A stretch of 64,000 nucleotides of DNA from Eunapius fragilis. Taxonomy: Eukaryota; Porifera; Demospongiae; Spongillida; Spongillidae. Below, one piece after another: positions 46,101 to 52,750 of this stretch. The notes below the pieces were generated by a model. It was not told where the DNA came from. It did not search any database and saw only the letters and a program-made list of their open reading frames with translations. Numbering within the stretch: position 1 is the stretch's first letter; each line of letters opens with the position of its first letter. Where the stretch lies: NCBI GenBank assembly GCA_963681505.1, contig OY811972.1, forward strand, positions 8,822,775 to 8,886,774. The letters are read 5' to 3'. A program made the translations under genes and the position numbers.

Positions 46101-46833
46101 CTTTACTACTTCAAGGTGTCCATTGAAACCTGCTATCAACAATGGACTCTCACCATCCTAATAGAAGAGAGATATATGTATAGTGTACATGTACATGTAT
46201 ATTGTTAATTTCAACGTCCATGAAAACCTACCTCCAACCTCACAAGGATTACATGATTGCAAAATATTACATAATAAGACATACATGACGTATGTGTACA
46301 AGAAGTCAGAAATGCATGTCACTTTACCAATTTTACCACGATTGTCTCTTCAAACAGTAACAAAGGTTAGAAGCTTCTGTAGTTATATTTACACGACATT
46401 ACAGTTACATGTACCATTGGATGGGATAAAATGATGTAATATATGGCCGCATGAATCAATACAGGTGCGAACAAAATTTCTACGACAATTTTCCAGACCG
46501 TAGGATTTTCTATCTTGATATTATTATTTATGTACTGTACAATAGTTAACTTCTGTTATGTAGTATTATTATGTGACTTTGATTCAGCATTATGTGATGA
46601 GCCCATCTTAATTAAGCATACAAAGTATCAGCAACACTACAATATTTCTGCTTGCGTTGTTTATAAAAGCCATAATTGCAGTAGTGGTGAAAGAAAAATA
46701 GCACTGACAATTAGAAACATCTTAAATCTACATCACATTAAGTCTTAGATGAAAAAAAAGGACTTACACGATCAGGATTTTCTATCGAATGTAATAGCAA
46801 TGACCGCACTGTACACCCCAATTTTTTTCCCAT
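15838..46833 (-). CDS. ANK(11)-NHR-ROC/COR-Death multidomain signalling protein (19-exon model)
   Basis: Exons (minus order): 46833-46768, 46157-46059, 45877-45776, 45113-45012, 42015-41914, 30901-30800, 30383-30282, 26712-26614, 26418-26317, 25651-25553, 22467-22366, 22074-21994, 21262-21221, 20886-20861, 20767-20632, 20197-20021, 19541-19259, 18302-16287, 16115-15838. All have AG acceptors and GT donors and the phases match throughout, giving 4116 nt (1371 residues). Approximate residues: leader 1-22, ankyrin repeats 23-386, linker 387-408, NHR 409-607, GTPase plus COR-like 608-1279, Death 1280-1371. Likely a cytosolic scaffold and nucleotide switch: ankyrin and NHR bind partners, ROC/COR switches, Death recruits a death-fold adaptor. 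The splice structure was read by eye; some exons may be alternative or missing. Function is inferred from domains. Confidence 0.7.
16287..18302 (-). CDS. Exon 18: ROC-like GTPase and COR-like region
   Basis: This large 2016 nt exon runs between acceptor CTATCTCTATCAG and donor G/GTACGT. G1 is GIAGVGKT (about residue 633), G3 is IDSGGQPQF (about 793-801) and the G4-like motif is VGTHRDE (about 881). DxxGQP and THxD are typical of ROC-type GTPases. About 150 residues, including a Pro/Ser/Thr-rich linker, separate G1 from G3, longer than usual. After it comes a COR-like stretch: LHRCLQLARSLGMDEQALEA, then LRNIVFCDPQVILNIISDL. The end has Cys pairs (CSNKFC, CTSC) that could bind zinc. A STAND-like NTPase is the alternative, but the QP after DxxG favours ROC. 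Confidence 0.75.
18303..19258 (-). other. Intron 17 (about 956 bp)
   Basis: Between donor G/GTAAGT at 19258 and acceptor TATCAG at 18303. No further coding segment or repeat recognised inside. Confidence 0.65.
19259..20767 (-). CDS. Exons 15-17: Neuralized homology repeat (NHR) domain
   Basis: Three exons (20767-20632, 20197-20021, 19541-19259) join in frame. They read FASTHGDNIRLEHGGQVACR, NNSRGIVITSAPLPSD, then MEVDSKWSGSLSIGVTT, then LKVGDTVGLLYTNSGTLHLF, INGAHM and VYGLVDLYGQCVKVSL. This is the full order of an NHR domain, a beta-sandwich found in Neuralized proteins and used for protein binding. No RING finger follows, so an E3 ligase role is not supported. The introns contain only AT-rich DNA. 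Confidence 0.85.
20861..21262 (-). CDS. Exons 13-14: short linker exons
   Basis: Exon 13 (21262-21221, 42 nt) reads DNGLTEQNNLKPSE between TGCTTCAG and GTGAGT. Exon 14 (20886-20861, 26 nt) reads IKQPLEHK plus two bases between TTTGTCTGTTTACAG and GTAAAC. Exon 14 is needed to reconcile the phase-0 end of the ankyrin part with the phase of the first NHR exon, which supports it despite its size. A micro-exon is easily missed by gene finders. Confidence 0.6.
21994..22467 (-). CDS. Exons 11-12: ankyrin repeats 10 and 11
   Basis: Exon 11 (22467-22366, 102 nt) starts QNMTPLFMASEEGHHDVVQT and ends ADVNIATSD before GTAAGT. Exon 12 (22074-21994, 81 nt) is DGSTPLDIAVKKGHKEIIEL plus LKLNMSK, a shortened capping repeat. 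Both are phase 0 on both sides. Exon 11 is nearly identical in sequence and flanks to exon 5 (41914-42015). Confidence 0.85.
23030..23631. mobile_element. Non-autonomous DNA element with CTCCGGAGTAA repeats, copy 1
   Basis: Ends are TGTCACGGAG and, reversed, TGTCACAGAG, flanked by GATC on both sides. The interior repeats TTACTCCGGAGTAA and TGTCCTAGGACA in both orientations, giving many possible hairpins. An open frame on the minus strand (22931-23341) is made of these repeats and is not a gene. Confidence 0.7.
23632..25552 (-). other. Intron DNA between exons 10 and 11
   Basis: AT-rich, shared with 43174-45011. It includes a CATACATGTACATTTG...AATACATGCTCAC stretch (24636-24760) that is the unoccupied form of the BEL insertion site at 47113/54083, and an AATTTTTATAAATGAC stretch that is the unoccupied form of the DIRS-like insertion site at 54176/62341. 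Confidence 0.7.
25553..26712 (-). CDS. Exons 8-10: ankyrin repeats 7-9
   Basis: Exon 8 (26712-26614) is DGQSPLLIGSFKGHLEVVKK then LIEAGADINQANK. Exon 9 (26418-26317) is NNSSPLFMASQKGHHDVVQT then LLGAGADINIARFV. Exon 10 (25651-25553) is SNATPLLVASGKGHHDVVQT then LLGAGARVNKTTT. Lengths are 99, 102 and 99 nt, all phase 0, with donors GTTGGT, GTAAGT and GTAAGT. They are paralogous to exons 2, 3 and 4 (46157-45012). Confidence 0.85.
27085..28272 (+). pseudogene. DIRS-like retroelement relic, copy 1 (reverse transcriptase and recombinase start)
   Basis: Plus-strand segments read WVNTGFVDLAVAELLSGGYV, FDLKSGYHHVEVVEAHRKYL, FQFSVLPFGL and YLDNGI (the YxDD site with the second Asp changed), then YLGAFKRWKLWAEARQGVP from the recombinase N-terminus. 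Stops and shifts separate them. It ends abruptly near 28272. The Tyr-recombinase pairing with this type of RT indicates a DIRS-like element. Copies 2 and 3 are at 32061 and 62929. Confidence 0.7.
28453..28484. mobile_element. End fragment of the Sola-like transposon family
   Basis: AGGGTGGCTCAATTAAGTATGGAATGACTC closely matches the right terminus of the transposon ending at 61836. The rest of its inverted repeat is not visible, so this is a relic end. Confidence 0.55.
28485..29130. other. Intron DNA with a small hairpin
   Basis: Part of intron 7. It contains a foldback at 28897-28970 (CCCTCGTGAA ... TTCACGAGGG with TCCTAA/TTAGGA at the tip). A weak, degraded echo of ankyrin-exon flanking sequence lies near 28690-28790, without a usable exon. 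Confidence 0.5.
29131..29372 (+). pseudogene. Reverse-transcriptase fragment, plus-strand copy
   Basis: Reads GADVNDSIGL, DIKQVWYTDDATADGSLTAL and IQHGPMYGTTKSWLMVK with stops between. YTDD is the RT catalytic box. It is an inverted, shorter copy of 29740-30115. Confidence 0.6.
29620..29638. repeat. Poly-G tract (19 G)
   Basis: Uninterrupted G run lying between the two inverted reverse-transcriptase fragments. Confidence 0.9.
29740..30115 (-). pseudogene. Reverse-transcriptase fragment, minus-strand copy
   Basis: The minus strand reads DIKQVWYTDDVTAG, later ASERLANSGLNITSEGGKGA and LGLHHCAENYIREMVKELLS, interrupted by stops and ACATGT insertions. Order and motifs fit the RT family whose C-terminal part is at 677-1642. 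Its upstream flank (to about 30400) is also found at 63715-64000. Confidence 0.6.
30282..30901 (-). CDS. Exons 6-7: ankyrin repeats 5 and 6
   Basis: Exon 6 (30901-30800) is TNATPLYIASENGHHDVVQT then LLGAGAGVNIVTSD. Exon 7 (30383-30282) is TNATPLYVASQNGHHDVVQT then LLGAGAGVNIARSD. Both are 102 nt, phase 0, with CCTTACCAG acceptors and GTAAGT donors. They differ at only a few codons, indicating recent duplication. Confidence 0.85.
31294..32060. mobile_element. TTAA-flanked non-autonomous element (piggyBac-like), 767 bp
   Basis: TTAA lies at both sides (31290-31293 and 32061-32064). Ends are CCTTTAATCTCC and, reversed, CCTTAATTCTCC. Each end carries the perfect palindrome GTCCTACGCGTAGGAC. The related locus at 27083 (CCCCTTAACTGAG) shows the site without the element. 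The interior is AT-rich with no transposase. Confidence 0.8.
32061..34213 (+). pseudogene. DIRS-like retroelement relic, copy 2
   Basis: Same family as copy 1. RT pieces: WVNTGFVDPAVAELLSGGYV, HVEVVEAHRKYFGFDEPYVF (with codons missing after GFD) and AVMYLDNGICAVKGKIEAKK. A degenerate GTGGCCAGTGAGT repeat lies at about 33000-33290. Recombinase pieces follow from 33495: YLGAFKRWKLWAEARQGVP, then DVRLLVLCLVAFAGFMHCDE and TSSKTDQYREGSS. The copy breaks exactly within the recombinase HSLR motif (GMHSL) where the CT-rich minisatellite starts. Not functional. Confidence 0.75.
34212..34506 (+). repeat. CT-rich minisatellite, about 25-28 bp unit
   Basis: Around eleven imperfect copies of CACACCAAGACTCCTCCCTTCACCCT. 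It begins at the break in the recombinase relic. Confidence 0.9.
34507..35495. other. Intron DNA, no feature recognised
   Basis: Mixed-composition sequence within intron 5 of the large gene. Open frames are short and show no domains. Confidence 0.5.
35496..35754. mobile_element. Foldback element with 27-G run
   Basis: GTTCACAACAACGGAAAAG at 35523 pairs with CTTTTCCGTTGTTGTGAGC near 35745. Arms of about 100 bp (35521-35621 and 35651-35748) surround a 30 bp AT-rich centre. G27 at 35496-35522 forms the left edge and GCCCCTCC the right. No clear target duplication. Confidence 0.75.
36004..36150. repeat. Copy of ankyrin-intron sequence
   Basis: GATGTTGGGAGGGTGTAGAAATGGCAAC... through GACCCACCACAG...GGGTAATTAAT parallels 30495-30650 and part of 26530-26945. 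This is a further intron fragment of the ankyrin region. Confidence 0.7.
36151..36445. repeat. Near-perfect long hairpin (135 bp arms, 25 bp loop)
   Basis: The left arm 36151-36285 (AACAAGTAAATAAAAAC...TATTTAGCACA) and right arm 36311-36445 are reverse complements with almost no mismatches visible. If transcribed, as it would be in the intron of the large gene, it would fold into a long double-stranded RNA. It could be a foldback MITE or a fresh inverted duplication. Confidence 0.85.
36841..38070 (+). pseudogene. piggyBac-like transposase N-terminus running into a coding-derived minisatellite
   Basis: From ATG at 36841: MALDMTKLGEVFDSMNRDED, FCVVNIDFNNASSDDNMDG, then a stop at GGGTAG. Another frame keeps an acidic EVEEDENEADYNPTSPLHP-like segment. 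From about 37025 the DNA is an array of CACATCACCACTGCACCC units, which gives Thr/Ser/Pro/His-rich open frames in several registers. The array unit matches the codons for the TSPLHP segment, so it probably expanded from the gene itself. No catalytic domain remains. Confidence 0.6.
38071..41270. other. Interior of piggyBac-like element A
   Basis: 38071-38540 matches 47400-47900 in inverted orientation. 38540-41200 is absent from element B. At 39338-39512, on the minus strand, is a stretch (GGCGGCACCCTTCGGGCTTC...) related to 62089-62250 near the end of the DIRS-like element. An open frame on the minus strand at 39085-39666 mostly covers this repeat and shows no domain. Confidence 0.5.
41276..41828. 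other. Intron DNA, nothing recognised
   Basis: Unique-looking sequence between element A and the duplicated ankyrin block. No coding evidence. Confidence 0.5.
41914..46157 (-). CDS. Exons 2-5: ankyrin repeats 1-4
   Basis: Exon 2 (46157-46059, 99 nt) is DGESPLLIAGFNGHLEVVKK then LIEAGADINQANK. Exon 3 (45877-45776) is DNVTPLFMASQEGHHDVVQT then LLGAGADINITRSL. Exon 4 (45113-45012) is SNATALHVASGKGHHDVVQT then LLGAGAGVNKTTSD. Exon 5 (42015-41914) is LNKTPLFMASEEGHHDVVQT then LLGAGADVNIARSN. Exons 3-5 are 102 nt; all are phase 0 with good splice signals. Confidence 0.85.
42570..43173. mobile_element. Non-autonomous DNA element with CTCCGGAGTAA repeats, copy 2
   Basis: 604 bp, same ends and internal palindromes as 23030-23631, and same position relative to the ankyrin exon. 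It is carried by the segmental duplication rather than being a new insertion. Confidence 0.7.
43174..45011 (-). other. Intron DNA between exons 4 and 5
   Basis: Duplicate of 23632-25552. It holds a second unoccupied BEL site (44137-44260). Confidence 0.7.
46256..46767 (-). other. Intron 1 remainder
   Basis: AT-rich, no repeat or exon recognised. Confidence 0.5.
46768..46833 (-). CDS. Exon 1: start exon of the large gene
   Basis: The minus strand has ATG at 46833 in a GTTACGATGG context, 22 codons MGKKLGCTVRSLLLHSIENP then DR, and donor CGT/GTAAGTCC. The phase-0 end fits exon 2. The last residues resemble the end of an ankyrin-type helix. It lies outside the duplicated block, so only one copy exists. 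The alternative is that this is an internal exon and the true start lies further upstream. Confidence 0.55.
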
Positions 46834-47015
46834 CGTAACAACTAACTAATTTGATCTGCAACTGATCAAATAACTCAGAACTTTGGCCAGGGCATGAGTA
46901 TTAATTGTAAAATAAGACACTGAAGTATACATTATTTTCCAGTGGCTTTATTGATGTGTAACCTGCATTAACACCCCTGACTATACATCTCCCCATAACT
47001 AAACATCATCTTACA

Positions 47016-47062
47016 TCATCTTACTATACTCACTTCAGCACCAGCTTCCCAACTGAGGTGAA
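47016..47062 (-). pseudogene. Degraded ankyrin-exon fragment
   Basis: The minus strand GGAAGCTGGTGCTGAAGTGAG resembles the GGAGCTGGTGCTGGAGTGAAT part of the ankyrin exons, followed by a GTAAG-like donor. Next to it (about 47057-47090) is a short piece matching the DIRS-like relic at 27913. A patchwork remnant. Confidence 0.55.
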
Positions 47063-47117
47063 GAGAATAATTGGTTGTGCCCACCACCACCATACATGTA
47101 CATTTATTTAATACATG

Positions 47118-47282
47118 TAAAAGAGAATCGTTCGTGTTTATATTGACTATGAATCTACTCCAATACAGTTGCGCGCGGCGGTTGTCAAGCACTTCTATAC
47201 AACAACAATAATAATAATACATCACGTGCGGTTACGTAGTTACGTAATCGTTCCAATACATTTGTGTGTGTATTTTCTAACA
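47118..47282 (-). repeat. BEL 3' LTR (165 bp)
   Basis: Nearly identical to 53918-54082. The polypurine tract CGGGGGGAGAA (minus strand) directly abuts it at 47283-47293. Confidence 0.9.
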
Positions 47283-47330
47283 TTCTCCCCCCGTTGACTA
47301 TAAGTCAACTGTGAGAGTGAGAGTCATTAA

Positions 47331-49872
47331 CCGATTACCGGCCAATTTAATTATCCGTCATTGCGTAGAGTCACGGCTGTAGAATATTTTCGTAGCTGCT
47401 AATAATTGCGTTAGAAATAGGTATCGTCTTAAAAATGCGAACAAAAGCAGAACGAAGCAAAATATGTACAGGCAAGTTTCTTTCTACCGTTAGTAAAGTC
47501 TCTATTGCATATTATTAAACCTACGCTTTTTTCCGATCGTTTCTTTCTCCGTCGAGGCGCTCGTGTTCAATATACGTAAGGCTGTGAAATTAGTTCTTAT
47601 TTGGCAATGACACGAACGTTCGCATTTTCAGTTAAAATACCAAGTAAGAGGACTATTCTAATGTATTTTCTTTAAAAATGAGGTTGTCTTACGCTAAAGT
47701 TCGAAATATGATGGACAGCAGCTAACCCATGTTGAAGTGAGTTCTAATTATTGCGCGCATGCTATGTTCTATTTGAATACCCCTCTTTCTATAGGAACAG
47801 TGCAAGCCTAGCTGATTTTTAACCCATTTACCTTTGAACGCCACTAATGACACAATATACTGCGTTAGAAGGTATGTTTGTTCACACAAGCTTCCCACAC
47901 ATTGGTGGAGAGGTGCAGTGGTGATATGGGGGTGTAGTGATGATGTGGAAGTGTAGTGGTTATGTAGTTGTTCATTGGTGATGTGGGGGTGCACTGGTAT
48001 GTAGGGTTTCAGTGGTGATGTGTTCAGTACTGATGTGGGGTGAAGTGGTGATGTTGAGTAATGTGGGATGAAATGGTAATGTGGGCTGAAGGGGTGATGT
48101 GGGGTGAGATGGTAGTGTAGGCGGAAGTGGTGATGTGCTGTGAAGTGGTGATGTGGGAGTGGAGTGGTGATGTGTGGGTCCAGTGGTGACATGCTGTGAA
48201 GTGGTGATGTGGTAGTGGTGATGTGGTAGTGGAGTGGTGATGTGGGGTGATGCGTGGGTGCAGTGGTGATGTGTGAAGCAATGGTGATGAGGGAGTAGAG
48301 TGGTGATGTGAGTGCAGTGGTGATGTGGGGTGATGTCTTGATGCAGTGGTGATTTTGGGTGATGTGTGGGTGCAGTGGTGATGTGGGGCATGTATGGGTG
48401 GAGTGGTGATGTGGGGTGATGTGTGGGTGCAGTGGTGATGTGGGGGTGATGTGGGTGCAGTGGTGACGTGTAGTTGCAGTGGTGATGTGGGGTGCAGTGT
48501 GGATGCAGTGGTGGGGTTATGTGTGGGTGCCGTGGGGATGTGGGGTGATGTGTGGGTGCAGTGGGGATGTGGGGTGATGTGTGGGTGCAATGGTGATGAG
48601 GGGTGATGTGTGGGTGCAGTGGTGATGCGTGGGTGCAGTGGTGATGTCTGAAGCCGTGGTGATGTGGGAGTGGAGTGGTGATGTGGGGTGATGTGTGGGT
48701 GCAGTGGTGATGCGTGGGTGCAGTGGTGATGTGTGCAGCCGTGGTGATGTGGGAGTGGAGTGGTGATGTGGGGTGATGCGTGGGTGCAGTGGTGATGTGT
48801 GGATGCAGTGGTGATATGGGGTGATGTTTGGGTGCAGTGGTGATGTGGGGTATTGTGTGGGTGCAGTGGTGATGTGGGGTGATGTGTGGTTGCAGTGGTG
48901 ATGTGTGGGTGATGTGGGGCATGTGTGGGTGCAGTGGTGATGTGGGGTGATGTGGGGCATGTGTGGGTGCAGTGGTGATGTGGGGTGATGTGTGGTTGCA
49001 GTGGTGATGTGTGGGTGATGTGGGGCATGTGTGGGTGCAGTGGTGATGTGGGTGATGTGGGGCATGTGTGGGTGCAATGGTGATGTGTGGTGATGTGTGG
49101 TTGCAGTGGTGATGTGGGGCATGTATTGGTGGAGTCGTGATGTGTGGGTGACGGGGTGATGTGGAGTGATGTGTGGGTGCAGTGGTGATGTCGAGAGATG
49201 TGTGGGTGCAGTGGTGATGTGGTGTGATGTGGGGTGCAGTGGTGATGTGTGGGTGCAGTGGGAATGTGGGGGGATGTGTGGGTGCAGTGGTGATGTGGGT
49301 GCAGTAGTGATGTGGGGTTCAGTGGTGATGTGGGTGCAGTAGTCTGCTTCATTCTCGTCCTCTTCCACTTCTTTCCCTATGTCCTCGTCACTTCCAGCTG
49401 CCCAGCCCCATCCATGTTGTCATCATCACTACTGGCATCGTTGAAGTCGATAGTTACAACACAGAAGTCTTCATCCCTGTTCATGAGGTCAAAGACCTCT
49501 CCCAGTTTCATCCATTTCGTCATATCTAGTGCCATTCATTGATTGTGTTTTGTTTTTAGTGGGTGATGCTATCTACCGCACTTACCTCACGCTTGCTACG
49601 GGCATATACGCTACATGCTATGTCCCGCCTCTTAACTTTTTAACTGTAATTTTCATAAAATATTATAATACAAATATGGCGCTTTCATTGTCTTTTCTAA
49701 CAGCTGTACAACTGGGCTATGATTTTATGTGTCGATGGTTAGCGTACGACATACGCGATTCTGACGGTAGGTTGTTGGACGCGAGTATGTCATTGAGTCG
49801 CATTTATGCGCCTACGGCCGTTAAACATCCTACATTACGTGACGCATTTATGCGCCTACGGCCGGTAATCGG
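47331..49872 (-). mobile_element. piggyBac-like element B (2542 bp)
   Basis: TTAA lies at 47327-47330 and 49873-49876. Ends are CCGATTACCGGCC and its reverse complement. It is inverted relative to element A and internally deleted against it. It was inserted one base after the stop codon of the BEL pol frame, so it is younger than the BEL element. Confidence 0.85.
47900..49540 (-). pseudogene. piggyBac-like transposase N-terminus plus minisatellite (element B)
   Basis: The minus strand from about 49534 reads MALDMTKWMKLGEVFDLMNR then DEDFCVVTIDFNDASSDDD and a stop. A shifted frame carries GSDEDIGKEVEEDENEADY. Array DNA with units like CCACATCACCACTGCACCCACA follows to about 47900, producing several long Thr/Pro/Ser/His open frames. 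The acidic N-terminus fits piggyBac-type transposases; nothing of the catalytic domain is left. Confidence 0.6.
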
Positions 49873-49877
49873 TTAAA

Positions 49878-52193
49878 TCATGAATCTAACTCCTTGATAC
49901 AGCTTGATATTGCTTGTTGTGCTCTTTTAAATGCGGCTCGTTTTGGACGTTGCACTTTGTCTGTCGTACATGTGTCTTCCACAATTTGTGTTACTCTTTT
50001 GTCACCTGAATCACTATTTTTACCTGAATCTGAACACACTTCCAATGGATAGAGGTGTTGTATTGGGCGTTTAAGAAATGATGTATTCTTTTTGCCACTG
50101 TTCACTCTGACTAACGCACCTCTGACTGCTCCATCTGAGCCTCGTATCAACTGCTCTACCTTTCCCAATCGCCACAGGGTTCTGGGAAGTTCATGGTCAT
50201 ACACTACAACTATATCACCAATTGCAATCACTTCTTGACCATTAGTTTTGTTAGCATATCGATGGGATTCCCTTAATTCAGTCAAATATTCCCTCCTCCA
50301 TCTACGCCAAAAATGACTCAGTGTTGCACCAAGATATCTCATTCTTCGTGTCAGACTACACAATGTAAGCTGTTTTTCTCCATATGTTGGATCAAGGTCT
50401 TTAGCATACAATGAGTCAGGCAAACTTAACAACCGATGACCAACTAGTAGATGTGAAGGTGTAAGTGGTTCTTCCATGTCATCACATGACACATAGGAGA
50501 TAGGACGTGAGTTCAGTGTGATCTCCACTTCAGTGACAACAGTCAAAAGCTCATCATATGAGTGTTTAGATCGTCCAATAGTTCTCTTGAGACATCTCTT
50601 CATTGAATGTACCATCCTCTCAAATAATCCTCCCCACCAGGGAGCTCTTTCCAAGTTGAAAACCCACTGTAGGTGAATTTCGGCAAAGAAGTTTTGCAGA
50701 ACAGGGTCTTTGAGCATCGTTGAGATGACTTTACTTGCAGATTTAATAGTTTTCCCATTATCTGAAATCATTCGGCAGGGGAAACCTCGTCTTGCTGAGA
50801 ATCTTCTGAAGCTTCGCAAAAATGCCTCAGTTGTTAGGTTTGGGACAATATCAAGATGCACCACTCTAGTCACACAGCATGTGTAGAGACATATCCACAC
50901 TTTGGTGTCTGGGTCATTCACTATGTAAAGAGGCCCTGGAAAGTTCACTCCAGTGTATGCAAATGGTTGAGCTTCTTGGACTCTGAATCCAGGCAATGAA
51001 GGAGGTGGTGGAGGCTGAAACGGTCGACTATCAAATCTTCTGCAAATTACACAATGAAACAGCAACTTTTTCACCACTTGCCTTCCCCGAACAATCCAAA
51101 ACCGTGATCTCAATTCTGTCAATGTATCCTTCATCCCACCATGCAGTACTTTCTCATGGCAACTCTTCACAATTAGAGCTGTTATATGGTGACTTGCATC
51201 CAGGAGAATCGGATACTTGGCAAATTCCGTAATATCTGCTTCACTCAACCGTCCCTTGCACCTCCACAAGCCTTCATTGTCAACAAACATACCAAACTGT
51301 CGCTTCCACTGGCTGAACTTGTTTTCTTTAAGTAGGGACTCTTGCAAGATTTTTATCCAGTAGATTTCAGCCCTTGCCAAGTCAAAATCAAAACTCTGAC
51401 TCTTGTGTTGACAGTCATTCAGAGAAAGCCCATTAGATCTTGCTGAAGCATCATACACAACCCTCAGCTTTGTGGTTGCCTTGTCCAACCTAATGACAGG
51501 ATGCTGTGGGATGTAATGTACTTTGCCTACCTTGCCAATGTCAGGTTCAGCCACAATTTCAACGATCCCTTTATCTATTTGCTCTCTGATAACTGCATCA
51601 TATTGCCTGAGAATGTCTGGACTTTGCTGGAGATGTTTCAGAAAACCTCGTAATCTGCTCTGACTTAATTCATAGTTATCAGGTAATGTGGAATGTGATT
51701 CTTTCCATGGTAGCTTCACTTTGTATCTGTTGTTACAGAAGGTCAAACCGTTAACAAACTTTTCGTACAGCGAAGGTTCACTGCTGTTGATCCCCAAGGA
51801 CTCCAAATCCCAAAACTTCTTTAGTCTCATATCTAGGTTTGCCTCAGATTCAGTTGTATCAGGGGATGCATCCAGTCGCAGTACATGTGAGGAAACAAGA
51901 TTTGAAACAGACGGTTCACTTGAGATACCATGTACAGGTCCCGACAGGACCCATCCAAATTTTGTTTCAATCGCCGTTGGTTCACACACCCCTCTCATGA
52001 CATTCCCAGATACCACCTCCCAGTAGTGATCAGATCCAATGAGGATATTCACATCAAGATTTTCACCACTGAAGTGTGGATCTGCCAGATCCAATCCAGA
52101 GATGTGTGGGAATCGTTCAGCCACACACATGATTGGCTGCCCGGACAAAGGTTCGCAAATTAGAGGTACTGCAAGAAAGCTAACTCCAAACAT
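49878..52193 (-). pseudogene. BEL pol with reverse transcriptase deleted in frame; integrase region kept
   Basis: 771 codons without a stop. The N-terminal part carries protease-linked sequence (VNILIGSDHYWEVVSG) and the RT lead-in (LRVVYDASARSNGLSLNDC). It then jumps in frame to QHKSQSFDFDLARAEIYWIK, so the RT catalytic box and RNase H are missing. The integrase follows: an HHCC-like region (HEKVLHGGMKDTLTELRSRF ... FHCVICRRF), YTGVNFPGPLY where BEL integrases usually have Asp at the Asn, ISDNGKT, and LFERMVHSMKRCL with the Glu. A C-terminal DUF5641-like region ends it. Translation from the protease needs a frame change near 52180. Not expected to be active. Confidence 0.85.
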
Positions 52194-52750
52194 TCTCCAG
52201 TTTTGGTCTTCATAGCAAGCCTCACAACATCACAGTTCTGCCTTTTCTCTTCAACTGAACCAAAAGTTTTGATCAACATTGTTTCTACTTGCTCAGTAGG
52301 TAGTGACAGTGCTGTCTTCAGTTGATTTGTTATGTAAGATCTCTGACTACCAGAGTCAAGAATCATCCTGGCTGGTATGACTGGGGATGAACTATCGGGC
52401 CGAAGAACACCAGTTGTTGCTGTCTGAAGTAGTACTGGAGTTTTTGCGTCCACGTACAATGTCACAACAGGAGGTTTACTTCCTTTAGGTACACGCTGAT
52501 GATTTACACTTTCATCAGATGCACTTGATGACGAAGATTTTTTCTTTTGGGCAGTCCTGGAACAAATGCTAGTGTGATGTCTTCCTGAGCAATTGTAGCA
52601 CTTCGTGGTGAATTTGCAGTCCCTGCTCATGTGGTGTTTCCTTAGGCACAGAAAACATCTGCCAGTCTTAGTCAGGACTTGCTTCCTGGCATCAGAACCA
52701 ATCACTGTCATGAGACTGATGATTGTGACTGTCCACAGTAAGAACAGCAT
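52160..52750 (-). pseudogene. BEL zinc knuckles and aspartic protease
   Basis: CFLCLRKHHMSRDC and CYNCSGRHHTSIC are two CCHC-type knuckles. MILDSGSQRSYITNQL is the protease active-site stretch (DSGS). Frames shift at both edges, against gag (around 52720) and pol (around 52180). Ordinary decay or programmed shifting cannot be told apart. Confidence 0.8.

Larger units (their letters stand above)
41829..46255 (-). repeat. Direct segmental duplication, copy 2 (partner 22283-26820)
   Basis: Contains ankyrin exons 2-5 and the second CTCCGGAG element. Differences from copy 1 are mostly substitutions and short indels. Confidence 0.9.

Noticed and set aside
47722-49368. Long histidine/proline-rich open frames on the minus strand (up to 442 codons)
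   Set aside because: Same minisatellite as above; overlapping frames are all open, which is a property of the repeat, not evidence of a gene.
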